A stretch of DNA of 64,000 bases from Sandaracinaceae bacterium (lineage in GTDB: Bacteria > Myxococcota_A > Polyangia > Polyangiales > Sandaracinaceae): NCBI GenBank assembly GCA_040218145.1, contig JAVJQK010000128.1, positions 1-64,000 of the forward strand, in the 5' to 3' direction. Below, piece after piece: positions 10,589-18,792 of the stretch; within the stretch, counting starts at the first letter, position 1, and each line of letters starts with the position of its first letter. The notes under the pieces are model-generated. The model was not told the origin of the DNA. It saw only the letters and a program-made list of their open reading frames with translations, and ran no database searches. The translations under genes were made by a program, and so were the position numbers.

Positions 10589-11596
10589 TCAGCGACAGAC
10601 GGTGATGCCCTCGTCGAGCCAGGGCTCGCGGGTGAAGTCGGTCCAGGTCTCCTCGAGGCGCCAGATGGACTTGTCGTCCTCGAAGAGCGTCACGTCGGTG
10701 TTGTCGCCGCTCGCGTATGCACCCCAGTGCCACTGGCAGATGTCGGTGCTCGGGCGGGTGAATGTGGCATGCAAGACGCTCTGCCCGTCCTGCCACACGT
10801 GCATGTCGCCGGAGTGGTAGTTGATGTAGACGCTGACCCGCACCCACTGGCGCAGCGGCACCGAGGGGGCGCCGGCCTCGAACATCACCCGCCCGCCCGT
10901 GGTCTCGATGTGGGCGGGGGTGAGGCGGCGGCCGGCGTTCTCGAGGCCGAGCGTGATCACGCGCTCGGACCAGTCGCAGGAGCCGTTCGTGGTCCAGAGG
11001 CTGAGCCAGCGTCCGCTGCCGAAGTCGTAGCTCGCGTCGAGCCAGATCCAGAACGTGTTGACCACGCCGTGGGGGGCCTCGATGCCCGACCCGGTGTTGG
11101 TGTAGCCCGGCAGGGGAGTGTCGCCGGCGAACTGCACGCCGCCGTAGCCGCGGTGCACGTCCGTGTGGCTCGGGCACGTGATGGTGGAGCGGTTCGCGAA
11201 GCGGCCGGAGCGGGCTCGCTCGGTGGTGACGCTCGTCTGCTGACAGTCGGTGCCCCAGCCGCCGCCGTAGTCGCGGCCCGTCCACATCGCGTAGTCGCCG
11301 GACTCGAAGCCGTCCGACCAGAGCTGCCGCGCGTTCACGCACGCGGTCGGTCCGGGATCGGTGGGCTCGGTGGGCGCGGGCTCGGTGGGCTCGGGCTCGG
11401 TGGGCTCGGTCGGCGCAGGCTCGGTCGGACCGGGGTCGACGATGGGCGGGGGCTCGGTCGGGACGTCGCCCGCGTCCCCCATGAGAGCGCCCGCGTCACC
11501 GGCGGTCTGTCCTCCCTGGGTGGGAGGCGGGGTGACGACGACGCGGCCCTGACAGGCGACGAGGGAGAGGCTCAGGAGGAGATGGTGTACGCGCAT
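10589..11596 (-). CDS. Lipoprotein with polysaccharide-lyase-like jelly-roll domain
   Basis: 335 residues with a lipobox LVAC (Cys15). Residues about 45-85 are a Pro-Thr-Glu repeat linker (TEPEPTEPAPTEP), then a beta-rich domain begins at LWSDGFESGDYAMWTG and runs to the end. The opening GFESGD-W, the WIWLDASYDFG strand and the ending resemble concanavalin-like heparin/alginate lyase folds. Catalytic residues cannot be assigned by eye, so it could also be a carbohydrate-binding domain. Surface exposed by inference. ATG 11596 has only a weak, distant AGAGGTG upstream. Confidence 0.65.
   Translation of the reverse strand: MRVHHLLLSLSLVACQGRVVVTPPPTQGGQTAGDAGALMGDAGDVPTEPPPIVDPGPTEPAPTEPTEPEPTEPAPTEPTDPGPTACVNARQLWSDGFESGDYAMWTGRDYGGGWGTDCQQTSVTTERARSGRFANRSTITCPSHTDVHRGYGGVQFAGDTPLPGYTNTGSGIEAPHGVVNTFWIWLDASYDFGSGRWLSLWTTNGSCDWSERVITLGLENAGRRLTPAHIETTGGRVMFEAGAPSVPLRQWVRVSVYINYHSGDMHVWQDGQSVLHATFTRPSTDICQWHWGAYASGDNTDVTLFEDDKSIWRLEETWTDFTREPWLDEGITVCR
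11355..11440. repeat. Short tandem repeat coding a Thr-Glu-Pro linker
   Basis: Repeats of GGTGGGCTCGG-like 9-12 base units encode the PTEP linker of the lipoprotein at 10589-11596. It is a likely site of length variation. Confidence 0.6.
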
Positions 11597-11709
11597 TGCG
11601 CAATGGTCTAACGGCACCTCTCGCACGACGAAAGAGGGGAGATGCCTTACGTGGCAGAGGGCCACGCGACCTGGCGCGCTCCGTCGCGAATCGCTTCATC
11701 CGCGTTCGG

Positions 11710-12093
11710 TCACGTGTCGTCGTCCACACCTTTGGGTACGACTTTGATGCGCTTGAATTTCTTGATGCGCACCTGCCCGCGCGGCGCGCCCTTCTCCTTG
11801 GAGACGTTGGCGGCCTGGCAGTGATGCACCTCGGCGCGAGGGGCGCCACGCGCTTTGCTATACCACGCCGCCAGCTCCGCCGCGCGCTCAAGCACGTGCT
11901 GCGGCACGGGCGCGCCCTCGGGGTTCTGCACCACCACGTGGCTGCCGGCGATCCCGCCCGCCGCGTGCAGCCACAGGTCGCGCGGCTTCGCGACCTTGAA
12001 GCTGAGGTAGTCGTTGTCGGCGGCGCTGCGCCCGACCAGGATGTTCCAGCCGTCGAGCTCCACCGTTCGGTACGGTCGTCCCTTGCTCGCCAT
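11710..12093 (-). CDS. Stand-alone NFACT-R (DUF814) RNA-binding domain protein
   Basis: 127 residues. The chain aligns with the C-terminal NFACT-R domain of RqcH/NEMF: ILVGRSAADNDYLSFK (18-33) then DLWLHAAGGIAGSHVVV (39-55), with the basic end KEKGAPRGQVRIKKFKRIKV. In RqcH this domain contacts tRNA/60S-50S complexes during stalled-peptide tagging. Here the N-terminal FbpA part, hairpins and coiled coil are absent and the gene has its own ATG (12093), so it is a single-domain form rather than a truncation. It sits 15 bases after the stop of the MopE/lectin gene. Cytoplasmic; role unknown. Confidence 0.8.
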   Translation of the reverse strand: MASKGRPYRTVELDGWNILVGRSAADNDYLSFKVAKPRDLWLHAAGGIAGSHVVVQNPEGAPVPQHVLERAAELAAWYSKARGAPRAEVHHCQAANVSKEKGAPRGQVRIKKFKRIKVVPKGVDDDT

Positions 12094-12108
12094 CAGATCT
12101 CCGGGGCG

Positions 12109-13641
12109 CTACGGACCGGCTTCGCAGACGAAGCGCTTGGTCTCGTCGCAGGGCACGTCGTTCCAGCTCCCGAGCGTCCCCATCACGGTCTCGGACGGGT
12201 CCATCTCGGCGCAGTCGCCGCTGTCGTTCGGCTGGCCCGGTCGCCAGTTCGTGTAGGTGGCGGCGGTGAGGTCGGCCGCCCAGTACCAGACGGCCGACAT
12301 GTAGTCGCTCAGGCCGATCCACCAGTCGTTGCCGGCGGAGATCGCGGCCATCTCGGCCGCGATGAACGCGTTCTCCGCCGCGGTCTCGATCTTCACCATC
12401 GAGTAGCCTTCTGCGGCGCAGAACCTCGCCGCGTCGAGGAAGGAGAGGCGGTCGCCACCGGCGCCGCAGAAGAGGTAGCTGCGGCCGCCGCGGCCGACGC
12501 GGGTGCACGGGCAGCCCGCACCCTCGTCGATGGCTCCGTCGCAGTCCTCGTCCGTGCCGTCGCAGGTCTCGACGCTGTCCCCGGTCATGTCGCCGCAGGT
12601 GATGACGCCGCCGCCGCACGTCGACGCGCCCTCGAGGCACATGTCGGCGTCCGAGCCGTCGCAGCGCACGCCGACCCCGGGATCGTCGGAGCCGTCCGCG
12701 GTGGCCGGGTTGCAGTCGTCGTCGATGCCGTTGCAGAGGTCGGCCGTGTCGCCCGTCGCGTCGCTGCAGACGAGCGCTCCGCCCACGCACGAGCGGGTGC
12801 CTTCGTTGCAGAGGTCGGCGTCCGGGCCGTCACACATCGCGCCCACGCCGGGGTCGTCGGCGCCGTCGGCGGTGGCCGGGTTGCAGTCGTCGTCCATGCC
12901 GTTGCAGAGCTCGAGCGCGTCGCCCGTGGTGTCGCCGCAGACGATCGCCCCCGAGATGCAAGACGTCGTGCCTTCCTGGCAGAGGTCCGCGTCGGCTCCG
13001 TCGCAGGCCACGCCGACCCCGGGGTCGCCCGAGCCATCGACGGTGGCCGGGTTGCAGTCGTCGTCCACGCCGTTGCAGAGGTCGGGCGCCGGGGCGGGCG
13101 CGTCCTCGCAGCGCAGCGTCCCCGCGTCGCACACCTGCGCGCCGTCGGCGCAGAGATCGACGTCGTCGCCGTCGCAGGCCGCGCCGAGCGTCGGCTCGCT
13201 CGCGCCGTCCGCGGTGCTCGGATCGCAGTCGTCGTCGAGCCCGTTGCAGAGCTCGACCTCGTCGGGCTGATCTCCGTCGTCCTCGCAGACGAGCGATCCG
13301 TCGACGCACGCGATGACGCCCTCCTCACAGAGGTCGACGTCGTCGCCGTCGCAGGTCGCGCCGAGCGTCGCCTCGTCCGCGCCGTCTGGCGTGGCCGGAT
13401 CGCAGTCGTCGTCGACGCCGTTGCAGAGCTCGGGCCCAGGCGTGCACCCGTCGACGCCGGAGTCGCGCCCCGCGTCGTCATCGATCACCTGTCCATCGAT
13501 CACCTGTCCGTCGCGCCCGATCTCGGCGTCGAACGGCGGCGTCGCGCCGTCCGCCGGCGCCAGGCCGCTGCGCTCGAGCGCGCATCCCGCCAGGAGCAAC
13601 GCGCCCGAGATCAGGAGCCGAAGCCCACTCCGTGAAGTCAT
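12109..13641 (-). CDS. MopE-type repeat lipoprotein with C-terminal C-type lectin domain
   Basis: 510 residues with a lipobox LLAGC (Cys20). Residues 72-379 hold five full repeats of 57-59 residues plus a part, each starting LCNGxDDDCxPAT; this is the MopE-like putative metal-binding motif with paired Cys and Asp. The C-terminus (about 385-510) is a C-type lectin domain: YSMVKIETAAENAFI, DWWIGLSD, then NDSGDCAEM, GSWNDVPC and RFVCEAG, with the expected Cys pairs and WND Ca/sugar loop. This looks like a stalk presenting a sugar- or surface-binding head outside the cell. ATG 13641. Repeat number may vary between strains. Confidence 0.88.
   Translation of the reverse strand: MTSRSGLRLLISGALLLAGCALERSGLAPADGATPPFDAEIGRDGQVIDGQVIDDDAGRDSGVDGCTPGPELCNGVDDDCDPATPDGADEATLGATCDGDDVDLCEEGVIACVDGSLVCEDDGDQPDEVELCNGLDDDCDPSTADGASEPTLGAACDGDDVDLCADGAQVCDAGTLRCEDAPAPAPDLCNGVDDDCNPATVDGSGDPGVGVACDGADADLCQEGTTSCISGAIVCGDTTGDALELCNGMDDDCNPATADGADDPGVGAMCDGPDADLCNEGTRSCVGGALVCSDATGDTADLCNGIDDDCNPATADGSDDPGVGVRCDGSDADMCLEGASTCGGGVITCGDMTGDSVETCDGTDEDCDGAIDEGAGCPCTRVGRGGRSYLFCGAGGDRLSFLDAARFCAAEGYSMVKIETAAENAFIAAEMAAISAGNDWWIGLSDYMSAVWYWAADLTAATYTNWRPGQPNDSGDCAEMDPSETVMGTLGSWNDVPCDETKRFVCEAGP
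12568..13428 (-). repeat. Tandem 171-base coding repeats (MopE units)
   Basis: Five units of about 171-177 bases encode the LCNGxDDDC repeats; the last three are almost identical. It is a coding tandem array, not a CRISPR array. Confidence 0.8.
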
Positions 13642-13687
13642 GCTTCAGCCTATCGCGCGCGTCCGCGGATGTCAGTTTCGGCCGCGC

Positions 13688-14407
13688 TCAGAAGCGGATC
13701 GCGAGTGTCTCGACTTGCCCCAGGTAGCCGCCTGGCAGCTGGCTCTCCTCGTGGACGCCGACCCCGATGGCGACGCCGATCCCGACGGCGAGGGCGGCGC
13801 CGATCACCAGCCCGACGATGAGCGGGGTGTCGTCCGAGCCGGGGCGCGTGTCGCCCGGCGCCGCCGGCTCGCCCGCGCGCGGCTGGACGATCTGGAGGAC
13901 CTGTCGCTCTCCGCTTCGCACGTCGATGTCCCGCTCCTGCTGCGCGCCGTCCGGGAAGACGATGGTCACCGTGTTGCGGGGCGGCATCAGGTAGAAGCGC
14001 GCCGGGTCGACCTCGCGCCCGTCGATCAGGATCCGCGTCTCCGGCAGCTCGACCTGCACGGTGAGGATCCCGACCTCGTCGAGGAGCTCGCGCCGGAGCG
14101 TCTCGACCTCCGCGCGGCGCGCGTCCGGCAGCGGGCCGTGCGTGCCTGCGAGCAGCGCGTCCACGTGGGTCAGCGCGGTCGGCGCCTCGCCCGCGCGGCG
14201 CGCGCTGAGGGCCGCGTTGAACGCGGCGGCCGCCGTCGGGTGCAGCGAGAGCGAGCGCTCGAAGAGCCGGAGCGCGTCCTCGTGTCGGCCGTCGTCCGCC
14301 GCGGACCGCCCTGCGTCGAACAGGGCGCGCGCCTCGAGCTGGTCGGGGGGCGTCTGCGCGGCGGCGGGGCTCGCGGCCCACATCAGCATCACGAACAGCG
14401 CTCTCAT
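13688..14407 (-). CDS. Secreted TPR/PEGA-like protein coupled to Ser/Thr kinase
   Basis: 239 residues with a cleavable signal peptide (MRALFVMLMWAASPAAAQ). A TPR-like helical part follows (LFDAGRSAADDGRHEDALRL, about 31-50), then a PEGA-like strand segment (RILIDGREVDPARFYL), and a hydrophobic segment near residues 190-215 that could anchor it. ATG 14407 overlaps the kinase stop by ATGA and has GGGAG 5 bases upstream, so the two are translated together. It is probably a periplasmic partner or sensor for the kinase (inference). Confidence 0.7.
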   Translation of the reverse strand: MRALFVMLMWAASPAAAQTPPDQLEARALFDAGRSAADDGRHEDALRLFERSLSLHPTAAAAFNAALSARRAGEAPTALTHVDALLAGTHGPLPDARRAEVETLRRELLDEVGILTVQVELPETRILIDGREVDPARFYLMPPRNTVTIVFPDGAQQERDIDVRSGERQVLQIVQPRAGEPAAPGDTRPGSDDTPLIVGLVIGAALAVGIGVAIGVGVHEESQLPGGYLGQVETLAIRF

Positions 14408-15906
14408 GGCCACTCCCACATCTCGCGGCCCTCGTCGCCCGCGCGCGATGGCGCGGGCCTCGCGCCGCGCCGGGTCGCTCGCCGGACGGCGGGCCGCGTC
14501 GAGGGCGCGGGCGGCTCGGCCTGCTCATCGGCCCGCTCATCGGCCTGCTCATCGGCCCGCGCGGAAGTGGACTGGGTGTCTGGCGCCGCGATGTCCGGCT
14601 CCAGCTCAGCGGCAGGCGTCGCGATGGCGGGGGCGCGCGCCGTCTCCGGGGGAGCGGCCGGCTCGACGGTGGGGGAGGGGATCGCCGCCGGGGAGGCCGA
14701 CGTCGCCGTGGAGGCGGGGGGCGGCGCGGGCTCGGAGAGCCAGAGCCAGCTCCCCAGCGCGAGCGCGACTCCAGCGGCCAGCGCCAGCGCGGGGATCCAC
14801 CTCGGCCGGCGCCGCGGTGCAGGCGGCGCGGTCGGCAGCGGGGTCGCCTCGGCCCGCGCGATGGCGGCCGCGCGCCGGGTCCGCGCCTCGGCTCGCTGCG
14901 TCGCGAAGTGCTCCTCCACGAAGTCGCGCAGCTCGATCACCTCACCGTCGTGCTCGACCTCGCGCAGGATCTCCCCGAGCCGGAGCGCGACCTCGTGCGC
15001 GTTCGCCGGTCGGTCCTCGCGGCGCTTCGCGAGCAGGTCGAAGAGGAGCTCGGTCAGCGCGGGCGGCGCGTCCTGTCGCGTCATCTCGATGTCCGGGGGA
15101 GGTCCGTCGAGGATCTCTCGCGCCACGTGCTCGATGCCGTCGTCCCGGCCCGGGTAGAGCCGCTCGCACGCGAGCAGCTCGTAGAGCACGACGCCGATCG
15201 CCCAGAGGTCCGAGCGCCGGTCGAGCGACTCGAAGCGGAGCTGCTCGGGCGACATGTAGCCGAGCTTGCCCTTGAGGGCGTCCGCGCTCGACTCGTGCCG
15301 GCCCGCGCCCAGCGCCTTGGCCAGCCCGAAATCGGTCACCCGCGCGATGCCCTCGAAGTCGAGCAGGATGTTTTGCGGAGACACATCGCGGTGCACGAGC
15401 GAGACCGGGGCTCCATCGTGATCGCGCAGCTCGTGCGCCGCGTGCAGCCCCTCGGCGATCTGCTTCCCGAGCGTGAGGCAGACCTGCAGCGGGATCAGCT
15501 CGCCCTCCGCGCGGAAGCGGGCGATCACCTTGGCGAGGCTCAGCCCCTCCACGAAGTCCATGAGCAGGTAGGGCCCCGCGTCGTCCTCCCCCACGTCGAG
15601 CACGCTGACGACGTTGGGGTGTCGGAGCAGCCCGGCGAGGGTGGCCTCGCGGAGGAAGCTCGCCCGGAACTCGTCCGCCCGCTCGTGCGCCCCGTGCGGC
15701 CGCTTGCGCGCGTACAGCCGGCGGAAGTCGCCCTCGCGCCGCAGCACGAGCTCGACGCTCCCCATCCCCCCGCGGGCGAGGGGCGCGACCGCCACGTACG
15801 GCGATCGCCTCGTGCTCGCAGCCGACGACCCCACGGCGCCCAGCCTATCAGCTGCCCTGCGCCCCTCCACGCGGGTCGTCTCTTCGAGCTGGCGCGCGGC
15901 GGACAC
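14404..15906 (-). CDS. Transmembrane Ser/Thr protein kinase
   Basis: 500 residues. Protein kinase domain about 37-315: Gly-loop LARGGMGS (43-50), Lys68, catalytic VHRDVSPQN (171-179, Asp174), DFG (192-194), and activation-segment end YMSPEQ. The HRDVSPQN form is typical of myxobacterial eukaryote-like kinases. One membrane helix (about 370-390) is followed by an Ala/Pro/Glu-rich outer tail with a short ADEQADERADEQ repeat. It phosphorylates cytoplasmic targets; the tail may sense the envelope. The GTG start at 15906 lacks a ribosome site but has TACCTT 8 bases upstream; later GTGs are possible. The stop overlaps the next gene's ATG. Confidence 0.88.
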   Translation of the reverse strand: MSAARQLEETTRVEGRRAADRLGAVGSSAASTRRSPYVAVAPLARGGMGSVELVLRREGDFRRLYARKRPHGAHERADEFRASFLREATLAGLLRHPNVVSVLDVGEDDAGPYLLMDFVEGLSLAKVIARFRAEGELIPLQVCLTLGKQIAEGLHAAHELRDHDGAPVSLVHRDVSPQNILLDFEGIARVTDFGLAKALGAGRHESSADALKGKLGYMSPEQLRFESLDRRSDLWAIGVVLYELLACERLYPGRDDGIEHVAREILDGPPPDIEMTRQDAPPALTELLFDLLAKRREDRPANAHEVALRLGEILREVEHDGEVIELRDFVEEHFATQRAEARTRRAAAIARAEATPLPTAPPAPRRRPRWIPALALAAGVALALGSWLWLSEPAPPPASTATSASPAAIPSPTVEPAAPPETARAPAIATPAAELEPDIAAPDTQSTSARADEQADERADEQAEPPAPSTRPAVRRATRRGARPAPSRAGDEGREMWEWP

Positions 15907-15914
15907 GACCGGGG

Positions 15915-15920
15915 AAGGTA
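15915..15920 (-). promoter_or_regulatory. Candidate -10 box for the Ser/Thr kinase gene
   Basis: TACCTT on the minus strand ends 8 bases before GTG 15906. There is no Shine-Dalgarno, so the mRNA may be leaderless or nearly so. Confidence 0.35.
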
Positions 15921-15933
15921 GTGCAGGTCGGGG

Positions 15934-15952
15934 CCCGCGTCCGTGACGCGGG
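15934..15952 (-). terminator. Candidate terminator hairpin
   Basis: CCCGCGT/ACGCGGG form a perfect 7-bp stem with a 5-base loop, 10 bases after the stop of the gene ending at 15963. There is no T-tract. Confidence 0.4.
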
Positions 15953-15962
15953 TTGCGCGGGT

Positions 15963-17555
15963 CTACAGCCCGAGCAGGTGCAGGGTGGTCTCGCGTCGCT
16001 CCACCGCGGCGCCCGAGGCGAAGACGGCGACCGACGCGTCGAAGGGCGCGGCCGCGCTCACGCCGGCGAAGAAGGGGTAGGAGAGGCGCGCGTCGGCGTC
16101 GAGCGCGTGGGTGAAGCGGCGCTCGAGCGCGTCGGCGCGGAGCACGGCGCCGCGGGTCCCGCGCGCGAGCAGCGCCACCGATCCGATCGCGATCCAGTCG
16201 CGGGGGGCCGCGGGCGAGCGCACCGAGGCGAGGGTCTCCGGCGTCGCCGCGCTGGTGCTGCCGACCTCGAGCGCGTCGTCGTGGACGGTCGCGCCGAACG
16301 CGCCGAGGTCGAGCGCGATGAGCTGCGCGTGGCTCGCGTTGCTGGACGGCGCGCCGGCGCGGACCTCGAGCGCGAAGCGGGCCTCGGCGCCGGCCGCGAG
16401 GGACGGCGCGCGCGCGAGGAAGAACGACTGCCGGTCCAGGCTCGCCCCCGCGAGGTGCGGCGGGGTTCCGGTCGCCATCGGCCAGCTCTCCCCGCCCGCG
16501 TCGACCCGCACCCCGACCGCGTCGGTGGCCGGCATCGTCGTGGCGCTCACGTGCGCGAGCACGAGGTGGCGCCCGGCGCTGGACGGCGTGAAGCGCAGCT
16601 CGGCCAGGCCGACCCACCCCTCGGCCTGGGTGAAGAAGCGGTTCTCGAGCGCCGCGTCGCGGTAGGCCGCGCCCGGGATGGGGAACGCGACGAGCCGCAG
16701 ATCGCGCAGCGTCGCCGTCGCGCCGCTCAGCCCCTGGAGCTCCACGTCCACCTGGCGGGTCCCGCCCGCGTCGAGGAACGCGATGGCCGACCACGGTCCG
16801 CCGCCGCTGCTGCCGCTGCGCGTCACCTCGGCGCCGTCGACCGTCAGCCGCGCTTCGGCCCGCTGGGCGCCCGCGACGTCCGCGCTGAGCGCGCCGCTCG
16901 CGAGCACGAGCCAGGCGCCGTCGCGCGCGTCGATGGAGAGCGCGCCCCCGAGCGCGCTGGCGAAGCCGCCGCCCTGCGACGCGGTGGGCACGTGGCGCTG
17001 GACGAAGGCCGGGCTGGCGGCGCCGCCGTCGGGCGGGTCGGCGTCAGGGTCGTCCGGCCTGGCGTCGCGGGGGCCGCCGTCGTCGGCGCCGCCGTCGGGC
17101 GCGTCGACGCAGCGATCGCCCGTGCTCGTGATGCACGCGTCCGCGCAGACCCCGCCGCGGCAGGTGGTCGCGCCCGTGCACGCGAGGCCCGCGTCGCAGC
17201 CCTCCGTGAACCTCAGGACGATCTGGAAGGCGGCGCCCGCGACGTAGCCGCCGTTCACCGCCACCCGTGCGACCGGCGCTCCGTCCGCGTCGAGCAGGCG
17301 CCCGATGACCGTGAAGCGCCGCGCCGCGTCGCCAGCGCGAGGGCGCAGCCGCACCGCGACCGGGAGCGAGCTGAGCGACTCGTCCACCTCGAGCACGGTG
17401 TCCACCTCGAGCACGGTGTCCCCCTCGGTGCTGAAGACGCGCACCTCGATGCGGGCCGCGGCCGCCTCGAGCGCGGGGTCGGCGGTGAACAGCACGTCGA
17501 CCCGCGTCGGGTCCGCGCAGCCGAGGATCAAAAGGCCGAGGAGGGCACGCCTCAT
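15963..17555 (-). CDS. Lipoprotein with N-terminal lipoprotein module and beta-rich domain
   Basis: 530 residues with a lipobox LILGC (Cys13). Residues 14-130 form a beta-rich domain ending in a Cys cluster (CDAGLACTGATTCRGGVC) that recalls the N-terminal modules of the lipoproteins at 24210-25433 and 51962-53893, though it is more divergent. An Asp/Gly/Ala linker follows (about 150-185), then about 340 residues with no Cys, rich in beta-type sequence. Residues DTVLEV are repeated because of an exact 18-base duplication (17383-17418). The start is ATG 17555 with TACCCT seven bases upstream and no ribosome site. Function unknown; surface location inferred. Confidence 0.7.
   Translation of the reverse strand: MRRALLGLLILGCADPTRVDVLFTADPALEAAAARIEVRVFSTEGDTVLEVDTVLEVDESLSSLPVAVRLRPRAGDAARRFTVIGRLLDADGAPVARVAVNGGYVAGAAFQIVLRFTEGCDAGLACTGATTCRGGVCADACITSTGDRCVDAPDGGADDGGPRDARPDDPDADPPDGGAASPAFVQRHVPTASQGGGFASALGGALSIDARDGAWLVLASGALSADVAGAQRAEARLTVDGAEVTRSGSSGGGPWSAIAFLDAGGTRQVDVELQGLSGATATLRDLRLVAFPIPGAAYRDAALENRFFTQAEGWVGLAELRFTPSSAGRHLVLAHVSATTMPATDAVGVRVDAGGESWPMATGTPPHLAGASLDRQSFFLARAPSLAAGAEARFALEVRAGAPSSNASHAQLIALDLGAFGATVHDDALEVGSTSAATPETLASVRSPAAPRDWIAIGSVALLARGTRGAVLRADALERRFTHALDADARLSYPFFAGVSAAAPFDASVAVFASGAAVERRETTLHLLGL
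17383..17418. repeat. Perfect 18-base tandem duplication inside a coding region
   Basis: TCCACCTCGAGCACGGTG occurs twice in a row (17383-17400, 17401-17418), adding six residues in frame. Confidence 0.8.
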
Positions 17556-17774
17556 CCCCGGCAGGGTACCGCGTCGAGGCGCCCGAGGGCTTCAGCCGGC
17601 TCCACTCCGTCCCTTCCGCTCCCGCACGCGTCTCCCCCGCTCGGCCAGGCGCGAGTCGGCCGAGCCCCGGCGTTGCAAGGGCCGCAGCCGCTTCGGCCCG
17701 AGCGACGACGGCCTCTGCCCCCGCTGCCGTGGCGCGCTCGCGGAGGACTGATCGGCGCCGCGAGCTCCCCTGGC
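17556..17774. other. Gap holding a possible remnant of a zinc-ribbon reading frame
   Basis: On the plus strand 17662-17751 reads a short Cys-containing end, RRCKGRSRFGPSDDGLCPRC, with no suitable start codon. It could be a decayed or unusual small gene; I do not call it. The rest holds only the promoter region of the 17555 gene. Confidence 0.25.
17563..17568 (-). promoter_or_regulatory. Candidate -10 box (TACCCT), leaderless type
   Basis: TACCCT lies 7 bases before ATG 17555 and no Shine-Dalgarno is present. No recognisable -35 was found. Confidence 0.45.
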
Positions 17775-18788
17775 TCAGGGCCTCGCTCCGACGAGATCCT
17801 CGGTGACGCGGAGGGCGACGGCGGATTGGTTGTAGCCGACGCCGGAGCCGACGAGGACGACCTTGTCGCCGACCGAGAGGCGGCCCTCGGCGAGGGCGTC
17901 GTGGAGCGCCATGGGGATGCAGGCGGAGCCCGTATAACCCCACTTTTGCATGATGTAGTGGGTGCGATCGGCGCCGAGGCCGAGGCCCTCGGCCACGCGC
18001 ATGATCTGGCTGCGCCGCACCTGGGTGAAGATGCCGAGGTCGACCTCGTCGACCTTCCAGCCGGCGCGATCGCAGACGGTGCGGAAGAGCATCGGCCAGC
18101 CCTCCTCGTTGATCTCGCGCGGGTACTTCTCGACCATTCGCACCTTCGTGCGGCCCGCGTCGATCGACGCGTGGGTGGCGGGCTCGCGGGTGCCGCCGCT
18201 CTGGATGAGCCACTGGTGCGCGTGGGCGCCGTTCGCCCGGAAGGCGCTCGCCACCAGGCCTTGCTGCTCCGAGGCGCGCACCACCGCCGCCCCCGCGCCG
18301 TCGCCGTAGAAGAAGAACATCGGGTCGTCGGGATCCGCGAGGCGGTGCATCAGGTAGGCGCCGATCACGAGCACGTTCCGGATCGACGGGTTGGTCGCGA
18401 TGAGCCCGGACGCGGTGGCGAGCGCGGTGGGGAAGCTCGCGCAGGCGCAGCCCACGTCGAAGGTCCCCGCGCGCTCCGCTCCGAGGCGGTGCTGCACGAT
18501 CACCGACGTCGACGGCGTCAGATGATCGGGCGTGTCGGTGCCGACGATCACGAGATCGACGTCGCGCGCGTCGAGCCCGGCCGCCTGGAGCGCGGCGCGA
18601 CCCGCCTTGGCCGCGAGGTCGCTGGTCGCCTCGTCGTCGGCCGCGTGGAAGCGGGTCGTGATGCCGCTCGGCGCCTCGACCTTGTCGACGAACTCCGGGT
18701 AGCGCTCCCGGAGCGCGGCGTTGGGGACCTCGTTCGAGGGGACGAACATGCCCGTGGATACGAGCGCTGAGAATGTCTGACGGGTCAT
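17775..18788 (-). CDS. 3-oxoacyl-ACP synthase III (KAS III)-like, variant active site
   Basis: 337 residues, thiolase fold of the FabH/OleA type. The nucleophile is visible in DVGCACASF (Cys116). The canonical His (HQAN/HQVG) is replaced by Thr255 in IFTQVRRSQ, and the canonical Asn (GNTSAAS) by Tyr285 in KWGYTGSACIP. I recall a KAS III subfamily with this TQV/GYTGSACIP pattern, so it may be a conserved variant that transfers or hydrolyses acyl groups rather than doing ordinary decarboxylative condensation. It starts 4 bases after the beta-barrel gene stop, so the two are cotranscribed. ATG 18788. Substrate unknown. Confidence 0.82.
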   Translation of the reverse strand: MTRQTFSALVSTGMFVPSNEVPNAALRERYPEFVDKVEAPSGITTRFHAADDEATSDLAAKAGRAALQAAGLDARDVDLVIVGTDTPDHLTPSTSVIVQHRLGAERAGTFDVGCACASFPTALATASGLIATNPSIRNVLVIGAYLMHRLADPDDPMFFFYGDGAGAAVVRASEQQGLVASAFRANGAHAHQWLIQSGGTREPATHASIDAGRTKVRMVEKYPREINEEGWPMLFRTVCDRAGWKVDEVDLGIFTQVRRSQIMRVAEGLGLGADRTHYIMQKWGYTGSACIPMALHDALAEGRLSVGDKVVLVGSGVGYNQSAVALRVTEDLVGARP

Positions 18789-18792
18789 CGAC

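Noticed and set aside
12568-13428. Direct repeats that could look like an array
   Set aside because: They are in-frame MopE coding repeats of about 171 bases, not CRISPR.
17662-17751. Small plus-strand frame with a CPRC end
   Set aside because: It looks slightly protein-like (zinc-ribbon), but has no start codon; noted only as a gap remark.
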